From Perca fluviatilis (Eukaryota > Chordata > Actinopteri > Perciformes > Percidae), in contig NC_053119.1 in the NCBI RefSeq assembly GCF_010015445.1, positions 3,638,288-3,702,287 on the forward strand: a stretch of 64,000 nt of DNA. The letters are read 5' to 3'. The position numbers were made by a program, and so were the translations under genes. The first letter of the stretch is position 1. Each line of letters starts with the position of its first letter. The notes beneath the pieces were generated by a model. That model made no database searches. It saw nothing but the letters and a program-made list of their open reading frames with translations, and was not told the origin of the DNA. Of the stretch, positions 11,609 to 23,548 are shown in pieces.

Positions 11609-12202
11609 AGTTGTCACCTTTTTCAGCCCTTCCGGGGTTTGCAGGTACGCTCTTCCTTGCCCTCTTTTCCCTCCGTGCCACAGTCACTCTCTTACACCTC
11701 CATCTAACTAATTTGTGGGTCATGGCTTTAACCTGGCTCCCCCCTCCCTGTCTGCTTCCCCCCCGCCAAGCCCAGAACTGCTGCCGGGGCAGAAGTGGAG
11801 CTGAGTTTTGGGGGAGGCTGTAATCGGCGTCCCCGCTGCCTTCTCCCCCCGTGGATTTATCGGTCTGGAAAAAGCTTTTTTGGATCGCCAGCATTAGTCA
11901 CCGAGCGAGATGGACTTGAGCCCAGAAAGACCAGAAATTCAATTCTAGCAATCAGAGCAAAAGCAACAGCACAGCGTCTCCGCTTGATAGCGGCCGATTT
12001 GCTGACCCAGAGTCTGCTCCGCGGGGCTCCCTCTCTCCGCTCACTGAATTTGATATGTATACCTCCTCTGTATCTGGCTCATCTGAATAAATTGGAAATG
12101 GTTTAGTGGAATTGGGTATGTTGAACTCGTGACAGATCTCTGCGACGCTGCTTTTAGACGTTAAAACCCCTCTGAGGTCCTGAGAGCGTTTTCTCGATGT
12201 TT
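11608..12202. other. Ordinary-complexity non-coding stretch
   Basis: GC-richer, apparently single-copy sequence between a microsatellite and a dispersed repeat. It includes poly-C stretches and GCGGCCGA. No splice-bounded coding segment or recognisable protein was found. It could hold regulatory DNA. Confidence 0.35.
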
Positions 12203-12950
12203 ACACATCTTCTTAAATTCACCTTTTTTTCAGGGGATTTGCATATAGCTGACACCCATGTGTTTGATATCAAAATGTTCAGAACAAACTCAGCTTTCTG
12301 TGCAGTGACGCCTAAATGTGTCTTAGAGCAGGGGTCTTCAACAGGGGGTCTGGGACCCCTAGGGGGTCCTCACAGTAAATGCCTCCAAATTATTAAGTTT
12401 TAAATTTTTAACATAATCCAACATTTTATTAGCAAATATGAATCCCAACTGATAATAGGCATACTGACCTATAGGCAAGGGAGTCACTAAGGTGGCCATC
12501 CACAGATACAGTTAATTTTAAGGATTCCCTTTGCCACATGTATTTTTAACATTAAAATCGGTATAAAATCATGCAAACAATTATTAGGCTATTTTAATAG
12601 CCTATGCAAACAAAGGTATGAAGGCTTTAGGCCGCCCTACATGTTATTGTAGGTCCAGTTTAATATGCAACTTCATTTTCTACGTAGCAGGGGGTCCCTG
12701 TTCCATCTCTCTTTCAGTTAGGGATGTCCTTGGCTTAAAAAAACGTTGAAGACCCCTGTCTTAGAGCAACATGCAAAGAGATAATTTGGCCCTAAAGCTG
12801 ACTAAGTTGATGTTCCAAACAAAACCTTTTACTCATGTCGATGATGAATGTTTTGATGCACGTTTACCACAAGGTTAGGTTCCCAAAAGAAGTGTAATAT
12901 ATGAATGAAATGGCAAATAAAAGTAAAGTAAATGCAGGCCGTAACGGTTA
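12203..12950. repeat. Dispersed segment paralogous to 48050-48340, interrupted by a hAT element
   Basis: Shared blocks include ATATCAAAATGTTCAGAACA, AACTCAGCTTTCTGT and AAAGAGATAATTTGGCC. The copy at 48 kb is continuous where this one is split by 12329-12758, so it serves as the unoccupied site. Confidence 0.75.
12329..12758. mobile_element. hAT miniature element with perfect 8-bp target duplication
   Basis: Termini CAGGGGTCTTCAAC and GTTGAAGACCCCTG are flanked by TCTTAGAG at 12321-12328 and 12759-12766. The element is 430 bp and non-coding. The 8-bp duplication and CAGGGG-type ends are hAT hallmarks. Confidence 0.92.
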
Positions 12951-13175
12951 CACTAACTGCCACTTTTCTGGGATGCTTTTGGGGGCAGCAAAGTGGAAAA
13001 GAAAAAATGAAGAGAAAAGAAAACGACAAAGAGGGGCTTTAAGGCCCAACTCTCGCCAAAATTCAACCTAAGGTGTTTTTGTGAATGTACCCAAGTCAAA
13101 CTTTAATTTAAAAGCATAATTAGGACGGAAACGCCACTTTTAAGATTTTTATATATGTATATGTATATATATACA

Positions 13176-13700
13176 CAGTACAGGCCAAAAGTTTGGACAC
13201 ACCTTCTCATTCAATGTTTTTCTTTATTTCCATGACTATTTACATTGTAGATTCTCACTGAAGGCATCAAAACTATGAATGAACACATATGGAATTATGT
13301 ACTTAACAAAAAAGTGTGAAATAACTGAAAACATGTCTTATATTTTAGATTCTTCAAAGTAGCCACCCTTTGCTTTTTTTGATAACTCTGCAAACCCTTG
13401 GTGTTCTCTCAATGAGCTTCATGAGGTAGTCACCTGAAATGGTTTTACCTTCACAGGTGTGCTTTGTCAGGGTTAATTAGTGGAAGTTTTTCCCTTATTA
13501 ATAAAAAGCAAAGGGGTGGCTACTTTGAAGAATCTAAAATATAAGACATGTTTTCAGTTATTACTCCTGTTAAGTACATAATTCCATATGTGTTCATTCA
13601 TAGTTTTGATGCCTTCAGTGAGAATCTACAATGTAAATAGTCATGAAAATAAAAAAACGCATTGAATGAGAAGGTGTGTCCAAACTTTTGGCCTGTACTG
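13176..13700. mobile_element. Tc1-derived miniature element, copy 1
   Basis: CAGTACAGGCCAAAAG at the left and its reverse complement at the right end (13690-13700, followed by TA). Terminal inverted repeats of about 200 bp (13176-13378 and 13505-13700) surround a short internal-deletion core with no transposase. Internal text such as CTTCATGAGGTAGTCACC is typical of fish Tc1 ends. Confidence 0.88.
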
Positions 13701-14237
13701 TAGGCAATAATACAATAATATATAACAAATATACAAACCTCAATACCAATGAAGTCGGGACTTTGTGTAAAACGTAAATAAAAACATAATACAATGATTT
13801 GCAAATCCTTTCCCACCTATATCTTCTTATTACTCGCCGTGGTATTCTCTTCCGTTCGGCGAGTAATGACAACAACGATGCTTCTCGACTACTATCGCCT
13901 GTTGGAAACAGTGACTGACCACAGCGTGCTCTGCGTTTACCAGGTCTACAGAGATGTTCCCTCATTTCCATTTTTTTGGGCGACAATTCAGATTAGCGCC
14001 GCCTGCTGTTACGGAGACGTATTACGTCTCGCGCACGCGCAGAACGTACGCTCAAGTCGGCGTCTCTTCGGTGTGTTCAGAGGCACTTTTTTTTTCACCT
14101 CGGGGAGACGAATGATCAGTCCGACTGGCTTTTCTGCCAACGTTCGGCCGTCTGGTTGGTGCTTCAGAGCCCGAACACCCCTTCAAATAAGACTAAATTA
14201 GATGCATTAAAATACCTAAATAAATATATAAATTAGC
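13701..14237. other. Non-coding stretch with a CpG-rich patch
   Basis: Contains a small inverted repeat (TTACTCGCCG at about 13830 with CGGCGAGTAA at 13857) and a CpG cluster near 14010-14060 (ACGTCTCGCGCACGCGCAG). It might be a degraded element or a minor promoter. No gene is supported. Confidence 0.35.
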
Positions 14238-14241
14238 TTAA

Positions 14242-15568
14242 AAGGATACTCCACAGTTTGTTGAAATAGTTCTTATCACGGTCTACCCTGGCTGTAGATA
14301 GGTGGGCAAACGCATTTTTTTGTCTCAGTGCAAGTAATTAGGTTGTTTTTATTGTCTTTTGTCGGCTCACTTTTACTCACAACATGCTAACCGGCAACAT
14401 AGGATTCCATTCACTACGCTAAGCTAACTAGCGGCGGCGCTGCCGGTGTTGCACCGGACTAAAACGATGCATGCACAAAAAATGCGTTGGCCCACCTATC
14501 TACAGCTAGGGGAGACCCCACCTATCTACAGCTAGAGGAAACCCCACCTATCTACAGCTAGGGGAGACCCCACCTATCTACAGCTAGAGGAGACCCCACC
14601 TATCTACAGCTAGAGGAGACCCCACCTATCTACAGCTAGAGGAGACCCCACCTATCTACAGCTAGAGGAGACCCCACCTATCTACAGCTAGGGGAGACCC
14701 CACCTATCTACAGCTAGGGGAGACCTCACCTATCTACAGCTAGAGGAGACCCCACCTATCTACAGCTAGAGGAGACCCCACCTATCTACAGCTAGGGGAG
14801 ACCCCACCTATCTACAGCTAAGGGAGACCCCACCTATCTACAGCTAAGGAGACCCCCACTATCTACAGCTAGGGGAGCCCCACCTATCTACAGCCAGAGG
14901 AGACCCCACCTATCTACAGCTAGGGGAGACCCCACCTACTACAGCTAGGGGAGACCCCACCTATCTACAGCTAGGGAGACCCCACCTATCTACAGCTAGG
15001 GGAGACTCCACCTATCTACAGCTAGAGGACCCCACCTATCTACAGCTAGGGGGACCTTACCTATCTACAGCTAGAGGAGACCCCACCTATCTACAGCTAC
15101 AGGGGGACCCCACCTATCTACAGCTAGGGAGAGAAAACCCACCTATCTACAGCTAGGGGACACCCCACCTATCTACAGCTAGGAGAGACCTCACCTATCT
15201 ACAGCTAGGAGAGACCTCACCTATCTACAGCTAGGGGAGACCTCACCTATCTACAGCTAGGGGAGACCCCACCTATCTACAGCTAGAGGGAGACCCCACC
15301 TATCTACAGCTAGGGGGAGACCCCACCTATCTACAGCTAGAGGAGCCCTCACCTATCTACAGCTAGAGGAGACCCCACCTATCTACAGCTAGGGGAGACC
15401 CCACCTATCTACAGCTAGGGGAGACCCCACCTATCTACAGCTAGGGGAGACCCCACCTATCTACAGCTAGAGGAGACCACACCTATCTACAGCTAGAGGA
15501 GACCCCACCTATCTACAGCCAGGGGAGACCGTGATAAGCCCTATTTCAACAAACGGTGTCATATCACT
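14242..15568. mobile_element. TTAA-flanked family C element, swollen by a minisatellite
   Basis: TTAA at 14238-14241 and 15569-15572. Ends match over about 30 bp (CGTTTGTTGAAATAG and AGTTTGTTGAAATAG), and the subterminal GTGATAAGCCC/ATCACGGTCT and GGCTGTAGATAGGTGGG segments also pair. It is non-coding. Most of its length is the internal 26-bp array. Confidence 0.82.
14497..15530. repeat. 26-bp minisatellite, about 39 units, derived from an element end
   Basis: The unit is CAGCTAGAGGAGACCCCACC plus TATCTA, spacing 26 bp (14581 to 14607). The same words occur once, inverted, in the left arm of the host element (CTGTAGATAGGTGGG at 14293). The unit is therefore subterminal element sequence that became tandem. 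Confidence 0.95.
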
Positions 15569-15572
15569 TTAA

Positions 15573-16125
15573 ACTGATCTTGTTTATTCACCAAATAACA
15601 AAAAATATCCATTCGGAGGGGGCCCCAAAAAATGCAGTACACCTAGTGTTTCCATTTTATCCGCCATAACGATATTACTTGCGATAAATATACACGAATA
15701 TTAAAGTGTTCTCAGTTCGGCTGCTTTCAGTATTCTGCTAAAATACAACAAACTGCTCGTTGAATTTAAAGCAAATGACAGGAAATCATTCCTAACATTA
15801 TTTTATTAAACAAATTGAACATTGAATTGAATATAAAAGCCACCACAGAAATACAATGACAGTTACATTTTAAAGTGCAGTTTTTTCTGCTGATAATTTC
15901 TTTCAACCAGCACAAAAAGTCTCTGAGTGTCTTTCGCGATACAGCCTTTTGCGATGCTGCGCCAGTTAAAGAAAACGATGTATCGTGCAGCTCTACTCTT
16001 TGACCTCACTCTGCGTTTTAATATGAAAGCAGGAGCTTATTAACTCGGCTGTCGCGGTCTAATAACCCCTAATGAGTGTTTGTTTATGATAACCTGTCGG
16101 GTCTATTACCACAGCTTGTTACAGA

Positions 16126-16162
<37 letters not shown>

Positions 16163-16430
16163 TGTGCTGCGGTAACCCATTTGTCACTATGTTGACAATA
16201 TTAATGCCTTTTCTGCAGACTTGATAAAGACCCAGCGGAGCTCAGTTTAATGTGCAGGAGTGCAGTTGTCAGCGCGTCATAAACAAAGCCAAGAGGGGCG
16301 GATTTAGAGACCGTACAGTACGGGTGTCTAACTCAACATGTAGAGTTTAATGAAATGCTTTTATTTAAATGGAAATATCTTTGACTGTAAAGCCCAATTT
16401 AGACCAAAGATTGACGTTTTATAACGTAGG
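15573..16430. other. Mostly single-copy non-coding DNA; possible conserved element at 16020-16320
   Basis: Around a (GA)n run at 16130-16160 the sequence is of balanced composition and not shared with other parts of the window (TAATAACCCCTAATGAGTG, CATAAACAAAGCC). This is the texture expected of a regulatory element. That is only a suggestion. Confidence 0.3.
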
Positions 16431-16640
16431 AGACGTCTCCTGATTCAACAGCCAATAGAGAAGTCAGCTGGTCTAGTCTCCAGAGGCTGGTTTTAGACTG
16501 TAAGAGACGTCTCCTGTTTCTACAGCCAATAGAGAAGTCAGCTGGTCTAGTCTCCAGAGGCTGGTTTTAGACCATAAGAGACGTCTCCTGTTTCAACAGC
16601 CAATAGAGAAGTCATCTTGTAAAGTCAGCTACAATAAATA
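16431..16640. repeat. 74-bp tandem triplicate
   Basis: AGACGTCTCC recurs at 16431, 16505 and 16579. Units share CAACAGCCAATAGAGAAGTC and CCAGAGGCTGGTTTTAGAC. The last unit is partial. Confidence 0.9.
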
Positions 16641-17063
16641 GATCCATAATCCATTTTATTTCTGTCGCAAACTGTTAGCGGAGCGCCAAACTCACTGATT
16701 TGGTGGGAATTTCTGACTCTCAAAGTCAGCAATTCTACCGAATTCTGCTTTTGAGTGTTGCGTTATTACAGTTTGAAAACGGTTTCCCGTGTTTTTCGCT
16801 TGGAGCTAATATAGGCGAGCCAAATCCGGCTTCTCGCAAATTTAGATCCGGCTCACAATAGGCTGTAGAGCCACAACCTGCACGCTCAGACCACTGAACA
16901 CGGCAATATTATTTCTACTAAGACCCTCTCTTTTTGTCTCTGATTCTCATTCTCTTCATGCGTTCCTTCCTTCAACAGCCAAAAGCAGCGTTGGCTTTCA
17001 TGATTAGTACTCTGAGAGTGATGGAAACGGTAACCTTCATGTAAACACGCTAAATGTTTGCTT
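16641..17063. other. Non-coding stretch
   Basis: Ordinary sequence with no recognised gene or terminus. It ends at the GCTAAT target duplication of the next element. Confidence 0.4.
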
Positions 17064-17376
17064 GCTAATCAGTCCTTCCAGAAAAATGCAGAGTTTTTTT
17101 GTGATTGTTGCGGGGCAAAAATCCTTGATTTTGCGGCGCGTTTTCTTAAAAAATGCGATGGAATATGCTATAAATGATATTTATGCGATGAAATTGTGGG
17201 AACTTGCAACAACTGCAGATTGATGAAAAAGAGAAATAAAAAGTGATCCCCCCCCCACAACACCGTTCCCATGGCAACAGGGGAAAACGGCTGCTCTTGT
17301 GTGAAGTAAACGCAACATTTTTCAACTTTCTGCTAATATATGGGACTTTTTTGCAAAAAAAAAATATATATATATA

Positions 17377-19003
17377 CAGTGCCTTGCGAAAGTATTCGGC
17401 CCCCTTGAACTTTTCGACCTTTTGCCACATTTCAGGCCTCAAACATAAAGATATAAAACTGTAATTTTTTGTGAAGAATCAACAACAAGTGGGACACAAT
17501 CATGAAGTGGAACGAAATTTATTGGATATTTCAAACCTTTTTAACAAATCAAAAAACGGAAAAATTGGGTGTGCAAAATTATTCAGCCCCCTTAAGTTAA
17601 TACTTTGTAGCGCCACCTTTTGCTGCGATTACAGCTGTAAGTCGCTTGGGGGTATGTCTCTATCAGTTTGGCACATCGAGAGACTGACATTTTTGCCCAT
17701 TCCTCCTTGCAAAAACCAGCTCAAGCTCAGTGAGGTTGGATGGAGAGCGTTTGTGAACAGCAGTTTTCAGTTCTTTCCACAGATTCTCGATTGGATTCAG
17801 GTCTGGACTTTGACTTGGCCATTCTAACACCTGGATATGTTTATTTGTGAACCATTCCATTGTAGATTTTGCTTTATGTTTTGGATCATTGTCTTGTTGG
17901 AAGACAAATCTCCGTCCCAGTCTCAGGTCTTTTGCAGACTCCATCAGGTTTTCTTCCAGAATGGTCCTGTATTTGGCTCCATCCATCTTCCCATCAATTT
18001 TAACCATCTTCCCTGTCCCTGCTGAAGAAAAGCAGGCCCAAACCATGATTCTGCCACCACCATGTTTGACAGTGGGGATGGTGTGTTCAGGGTGATGAGC
18101 TGTGTTGCTTTTACGCCAAACATAACGTTTTGCATTGTTGCCAAAAAGTTCGATTTTGGTTTCATCTGACCAGAGCACCTTCTTCCACATGTTTGGTCTC
18201 CCAGGTGGCTTGTGGAAAACTTTAAACGATACTTTTTATGGATATCTTTAAGAAATGGCTTTCTTCTTGCCACTCTTCCATAAAGGCCAGATTTGTGCAG
18301 TATACGACTGATTGTTGTCCTATGGACAGAGTCCCCCACCTCAGCTGTAGATCTCTGCAGTTCATCCAGAGTGATCATGGGCCTCTTGGCTGCATCTCTG
18401 ATCAGTCTTCTCATTGTATGAGCTGAAAGTTTAGAGGGACGGCCGGGTCTTCGTAGATTTGCAGTGGTCTGATACTCCTTCCATTTCAATATTATCGCTT
18501 GCACAGTGCTCCTTGGGATGTTTAAAGCTTGGGAAATCTTTTTGTATCCAATCCGGCTTTAAACTTCTCCGCAACAGTATCTCGGACCTGCCTGGTGTGT
18601 TCCTTGTTCTTCATGATGCTCTCTGCGGTTTTACACGGACCTCTGAGACTATCACAGAGCAGGTGCATTTATACGGGAGACTTGATTACACACAGCTGGA
18701 TTCTATTTATCATCATTAGTCATTTAGGTCAACATTGGATCATTCAGAGATCCTCACTGAACTTCTGGAGAGAGTTTGCTGCACTGAAAGTAAGGGGGCT
18801 GAATAATTTTGTACGGCCCAATTTTTCAGTTTTTATTTCTTAAAAAGTTTGAAATATCCAATAAATTTCGTTCCACTTCATTATTGTGTCCCACTTGTTG
18901 TTGATTCGTCACAAAAAATTACAGTTTTATATCTTTATGTTTGAAGCCTGAAATGTGGCAAAAGGTCGAAAAGTTCAAGGGGGCCGAATACTTTCGCAAG
19001 GCA

Positions 19004-19006
<3 letters not shown>
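17377..19006 (-). mobile_element. Full-length Tc1/mariner transposon
   Basis: It is 1630 bp long, bounded by CAGTGCCTTGCGAAAGTATT and its reverse complement, with TA on both sides inside a TATATA tract. Terminal inverted repeats are about 215 bp (17377-17595 and 18790-19006). Size and structure match fish Tc1 elements. The transposase inside is broken. Confidence 0.95.
17597..18614 (-). pseudogene. Tc1 transposase, three frameshifts
   Basis: A DDE transposase that would cut and paste the surrounding element. Reading on the minus strand from ATG at 18614 to a stop at 17597-17599 gives about 339 codons, the normal length. Visible parts: N-terminal helix-turn-helix with KWKEYQTTANLRRPGRPSKL, then the catalytic domain with the first D in LWSDETKIELFG, second D in FVFQQDNDPKHKAK and E in SPDLNPIENLW, all three acidic residues kept. 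Frame breaks occur near 18555 (one base lost), near 18200 and near 17713 (one base gained). It cannot make a full protein but could be an old template for related miniature elements. Confidence 0.93.
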
Positions 19007-19042
<36 letters not shown>

Positions 19043-19201
19043 TTTATTTTTTTGCGGAAATCAGCAATTTATTCGGCGAAAGTGCGGCGAATAAATATGC
19101 GGACTTTGGCTGATTATGCGTTGAATTACGCAAAAATTATGGACTGGCTAATAACTCTTTTGCATAGAAATCTAAAAAGTCCTCTGCCATATGGTCTAGT
19201 G

Positions 19202-20012
19202 CAGGGGTCACCAACGCGATGCCCGTGGGCACCAGGTAGCCCCCAAGGACCACATGAGTAGCCCTCAGGCCTGTCCTAAAAATTGAAAATTGAATATTGA
19301 TATTATCTGTTTCCCACCTTGTTAAGTCATTGTTGATAATTATTATGAGAAATCATTAACCCAGTGACGCCTGAATTTATTCACAATTATATAAAAAAAA
19401 TGTATTATGTGTGTTTCTGGCTCCAAGCTGATGCTAAATTAAGTTGAGATTGTTAATTTGTCTATAGCATATAGAATAGATATAAATTTAGGTATGGTAA
19501 AATTCTTTACAAAATGGTAAAAATTAATAAAACACATTTTCCCATCTCAGATATGTAGATTTTTTTCATGTCACAAAGTAATTGACAAATAAATGAATCT
19601 TGACAATAGCAAGAAAGAAAACACTCTCCTACTCCCTAACATTGACAGTAGTCTTTTTAGGGTTAGGGTTAGGGGTTAGGGTTAAATTTCCTTCCGTGAA
19701 CTGGATGTAGTTCCCACTCCGACCGGTCCTACGAGAAACCACTGCGTGCAAAAGGTTCCTAGGTGTGTATCGGATGTAAACAAACCAGCATTGGGGGGAA
19801 TACACACGCTCGTTGGTTTGGGTTTGATGCAAATTAGCGACAGTTGGTGTTAAGGGGCTAACATGACCAGTGTCTTCACATAGATGAGGATCATTAATCA
19901 TTAATAATCATATATAACTAAGGCAAAAAGCAAATTTGTTATTTCAGAAGCCCTTCGTAAGACTCAATACCCAGGAAGTAGCTCTCAGTTTAGAAAAGGT
20001 TGGTGACCCCTC
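19202..20012. mobile_element. hAT element, 811 bp, with near-perfect 8-bp target duplication
   Basis: CAGGGGTCACCAACG at the left and GTTGGTGACCCCTC at the right. Flanks are GTCTAGTG (19194-19201) and CTCTAGTG (20013-20020), 7 of 8 identical. The interior is non-coding and includes a short telomere-like run. Confidence 0.9.
19658..19685 (+). repeat. Short interstitial telomere-like repeat
   Basis: Four TTAGGG-type units with one extra G, inside the hAT element. It is too short to be a chromosome end. Confidence 0.85.
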
Positions 20013-20020
20013 CTCTAGTG

Positions 20021-20440
20021 CATTTCCCCGGTGGCTTTGATGCGGGACCTGCTGTGTCAGCAACGTGGGTTTTTAAAAAAAAAAGGTGCAGACAGGGAAA
20101 CAAGGTTGATGTAAAGTGTGTGTGTGTGTTAGCGCCGCGGGGGCCCCGAGGTGTCGGCACGGAAACGTCTCGCCCGCAGCAGCGAGCGGAGGAAACCTTG
20201 AAGCTCGGCACCGAGCCTCCTCCTCTCCTCCTCTGATGGTGATACCCTTGTTCTCTTGCGAGGGGAATTATGCGGCGTCTGTGTGGAAGTGTAATGGCAA
20301 TATGTTCACGTCAGGACGGGTTGTTCTGCCAGAGTAGATTTTCTGCTCCTTCCCTCCAGCACATGGTGCTGTCTCACAAAAAGCCCCGCGGACGCAGATC
20401 ACTGTTTAATGGGACGTAACGTAGAGAGAGGCGCAGGCTG
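20021..20440. other. GC-richer non-coding stretch
   Basis: Contains CCGCGGGGGCCCCGAGG-like CpG sequence near 20135. No splice-bounded exon or promoter logic is convincing. Confidence 0.35.
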
Positions 20441-20448
20441 GAGACATC

Positions 20449-20518
<70 letters not shown>

Positions 20519-20928
20519 CTGTTTTACTATATTCGTGGGGTCGAAAAACCGGGGACTACAGTATACTTGTGGGGTCTGCACAGCCTCGTGGGGACCAAAA
20601 TGCTGGACCCCACAAGTTTAAAGGGCTGTTTGAGGGTTAAGACTTGGTTTTAGGACTAGGGTTAGAATTAGGTTATGGTTAGGGTGAGGGTAAGGGTTAA
20701 GGTTAGGCATTTAGTTGGGATGGTTAAGGTTAGACATTTAGTTGTGATGGTTAAGGTGAGGGTAAGGGTTAAGGTTAGGCATTTAGTTGGGATGGTTAAG
20801 GTTAGGGTAAGGGTTAAGGTTAGGCATTCAGTTGGGATGGTTAAGGTTAGGGTAAGGGGCTAGGGAATGCATTATGTCAATGATATGTCCCCACAAAGAT
20901 AGTAATACAGACTTGTTGTGTGTATGTA

Positions 20929-20974
<46 letters not shown>

Positions 20975-21153
20975 TGTGTGTGGGCTTGTTTTACTATAAT
21001 CGTGGGGGTCCAAAAACCTGGGAATACAGTATACTTGTGGGGTCTGCACAGCCTTGTGGGGCCCAAAATGCTGGACCCCACAAGGGCTGTTTGAGGGTTA
21101 AAACTTGGTTTTAGGATTAGGGTTAGAATTAGTTAGGCATTTAGTTGTGATGG
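20441..21153. repeat. TG-bearing satellite-like monomers with telomere-like spacer
   Basis: Two adjacent monomers share (TG)n (20481-20513 and 20931-20982), TATACTTGTGGGGTCTGCAC, AAAATGCTGGACCCCACAAG and a GGTTAGGGTTAGAATT/GGTTAAGGTTAGG spacer. A (TCTG)n run precedes the first. A third start is at 25171-25258, beyond the 4-kb insertion, and another copy is at 43517-43690. Spacing of the two TG tracts is about 450 bp. Confidence 0.8.
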
Positions 21154-21315
21154 TTAAAGCCCATGTTGCAGGTTAACCACCACTGTTGATTAATAGGTAC
21201 ATATAGCACTCAATATATATCATTGTTAAAAATGTCTCCAAATAGTGTTAAAGGCCAGTTTTTGTCAGGTTTTTGGTATTAGGGTTTTTTTTTTAACGCA
21301 ATTCGGGGAGTTGGG

Positions 21316-23262
21316 GAGATGTGTATCAGCCTGGTACTAGAACTATGGTGACTGTGTATCAGCCTGGTACTAGAACTATGGTGACTGTGTATCAGCCTAG
21401 TACTGTAACTATGGTGACTGTGTATCAGCCTAGTACTAGAGCTATGGTGGCTGTGCATCAGCCTAGTACTAGAACTATGGTGACTGTGTATCAGCCTAGT
21501 ACTAGAACTATGGTGGCTGTGCATCAGCCTAGTACTAGAACTATGGTGGCTGTGCATCAGCCTAGTACTAGAACTATGGTGGCTGTGCATCAGCCTAGTA
21601 CTAGAACTATGGTGGCTGTGCATCAGCCTAGTACTAGAGCTATGGTGACTGTGTATCAGCCTAGTACTAGAACTATGGTGACTGTGTATCAGCCTAGTAC
21701 TCGAACTATGGTGGCTGTGTATCAGCCTAGTACTAGAGCTATGGTGACTGTGTATCAGCCTGGTACTAGAACTATGGTGGCTGTGTATCAGCCTAGTACT
21801 AGAGCTATGGTGACTGTGTATCAGCCTGGTACTAGAACTATGGTGGCTGTGTATCAGCCTAGTACTAGAGCTATGGTGACTGTGTATCAGCCTAGTACTA
21901 TAACTATGGTTGACTTGTTATCAGCCGGGTACTTAGAACTATGGTGACTGTATCGTATCGCGTACTAGAACTATGGTTACTGTGTATCAGCCTGGTACTA
22001 GAACTATGGTGACTGTGTATCAGCCTAGTACTTGTAGAACTATGGTGACTGTGCATCAGCCTGGTACTAGAACTATGGTGACTGTGTATCAGCCTAGTAC
22101 TAGAGCTATGGTGACTGTATATCAGCCTAGTACTAGAGCTATGGTGACTGTGTATCAGCCTAATACTAGAGCTATGGTGACTGTGTATCAGCCTAATACT
22201 AGAGCTATGGTGACTGTGTATCAGCCTGGTACTAGAACTATGGTGACTGTGTATCAGCCTAGTACTAGAGCTATGGTGACTGTGTATCAGCCTAGTACTA
22301 GAGCTATGGTGACTGTGTATCAGCCTAGTACTAGAACTATGGTGGCTGTGCATCAGCCTGGTACTAGAACTATGGTGACTGTGTATCAGCCTGGTACTAG
22401 AACTATGGTGACTGTGTATCAGCCTAGTACTAGAACTATGGTGACTGTGTATCAGCCTAGTACTAGAACTATGGTGACTGTGTATCAGCCTAGTACTAGA
22501 ACTATGGTGACTGTGTATCAGCCTAGTACTAGAACTATGGTGACTGTGTATCAGCCTAGTACTAGAACTATGGTGACTGTGTATCAGCCTAGTACTAGAA
22601 CTATGGTGACTGTGTATCAGCCTAGTACTAGAGCTATGGTGTGACTGTGTATCAGCCTAGTACTAGAACTATGGTGACTGTGTATCAGCCTGGTACTAGA
22701 ACTATGGTGGCTGTGTATCAGCCTAGTATTAGAACTATGGTGACTGTGTATCAGCCTAGTACTAGAACTATGGTGACTGTGTATCAGCCTGGTACTAGAA
22801 CTATGGTGACTGTGTATCAGCCTGGTACTAGAGCTATGGTGACTGTGTATCAGCCTAGTACTAGAGCTATGGTGACTGTGTATCAGCCTAGTACTAGAAC
22901 TATGGTGACTGTGTATCAGCCTAGTACTGTAACTATGGTGAATGTGTATCAGCCTAGTACTAGAGCTATGGTGTGACTGTGTATCAGCCTAGTACTAGAG
23001 CTATGGTGACTGTGTATCAGCCTAGTACTAGAGCTATGGTGACTGTGTATCAGCCTAGTACTAGAGCTATGGTGACTGTGTATCAGCCTAGTACTAGAAC
23101 TATGGTGACTGTGTATCAGCCTAGTACTAGAGCTATGGTGACTGTGTATCAGCCTAGTACTAGAGCTATGGTGACTGTGTATCAGCCTAATACTAGAGCT
23201 ATGGTGACTGTGTATCAGCCTAATACTAGAGCTATGGTGACTGTGTATCTGCCTAGTACTAA
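21316..23262. repeat. 33-bp minisatellite, about 59 units
   Basis: The unit is GTGTATCAGCCTAGTACTAG plus AACTATGGTGACT with alternations (AACT/GAGCT, GTAT/GCAT, TAGT/TGGT). Because 33 is a multiple of 3, both strands stay open for hundreds of bases, giving 11-residue peptide repeats (VTVYQPSTRTM). Indels at about 21905-22040, 22640 and 22970 break the frame, so it is not a maintained gene. Confidence 0.95.
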
Positions 23263-23548
23263 CTAGAGTTTTTTACTGTCAGTGAATAGCACCGGAAGGT
23301 AATGTTCTTATTTTTATATCTAGTGACAGTGATCATGTCGTTAGTTCAGATAAGTACCGATAAACTCATCTAGATCTAGAAAATAGCATCATGCTAGCTG
23401 TATGCTAGCATGATGTATGCTATGGGCTAACTTGCCAGTCCCACCTGTGAACTCCCCCGACGGTTGTAAACACATATTGATTACATATCTCACGTTTTGA
23501 TGGTAGCCTACTAGCTCCGTAACAACCTAGTTACCTAGTGTTTTATTA

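Larger units (their letters stand above)
17070..19146. mobile_element. Older non-autonomous element split by a Tc1 insertion
   Basis: Starts CAGTCCTTCCAGAAAAATGC and ends in GGACTG, flanked by GCTAAT at 17064-17069 and 19147-19152. Host halves contain GCGGCGCG/TGCGGCGAAT-type segments. The Tc1 element at 17377-19006 sits in the middle, leaving about 450 bp of the original. Superfamily uncertain (hAT or related). Confidence 0.65.

Noticed and set aside
14497..15530. CRISPR-like regular repeats (also 1512-3136, 39030-40425, 44084-44690)
   Set aside because: Units are contiguous tandem copies without unique spacers, in a eukaryotic genome, and no cas genes exist.
19658..19685. Telomere or chromosome end
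   Set aside because: Only about four TTAGGG units inside a hAT element with intact flanks.
21321..23266. Long open frames with 11-residue repeats (VTVYQPSTRTM and reverse HSHHSSSTRLI)
   Set aside because: The period is 33 bp, so frames stay open on both strands automatically. Indels break them, and no promoter, start context or splice site supports a gene.
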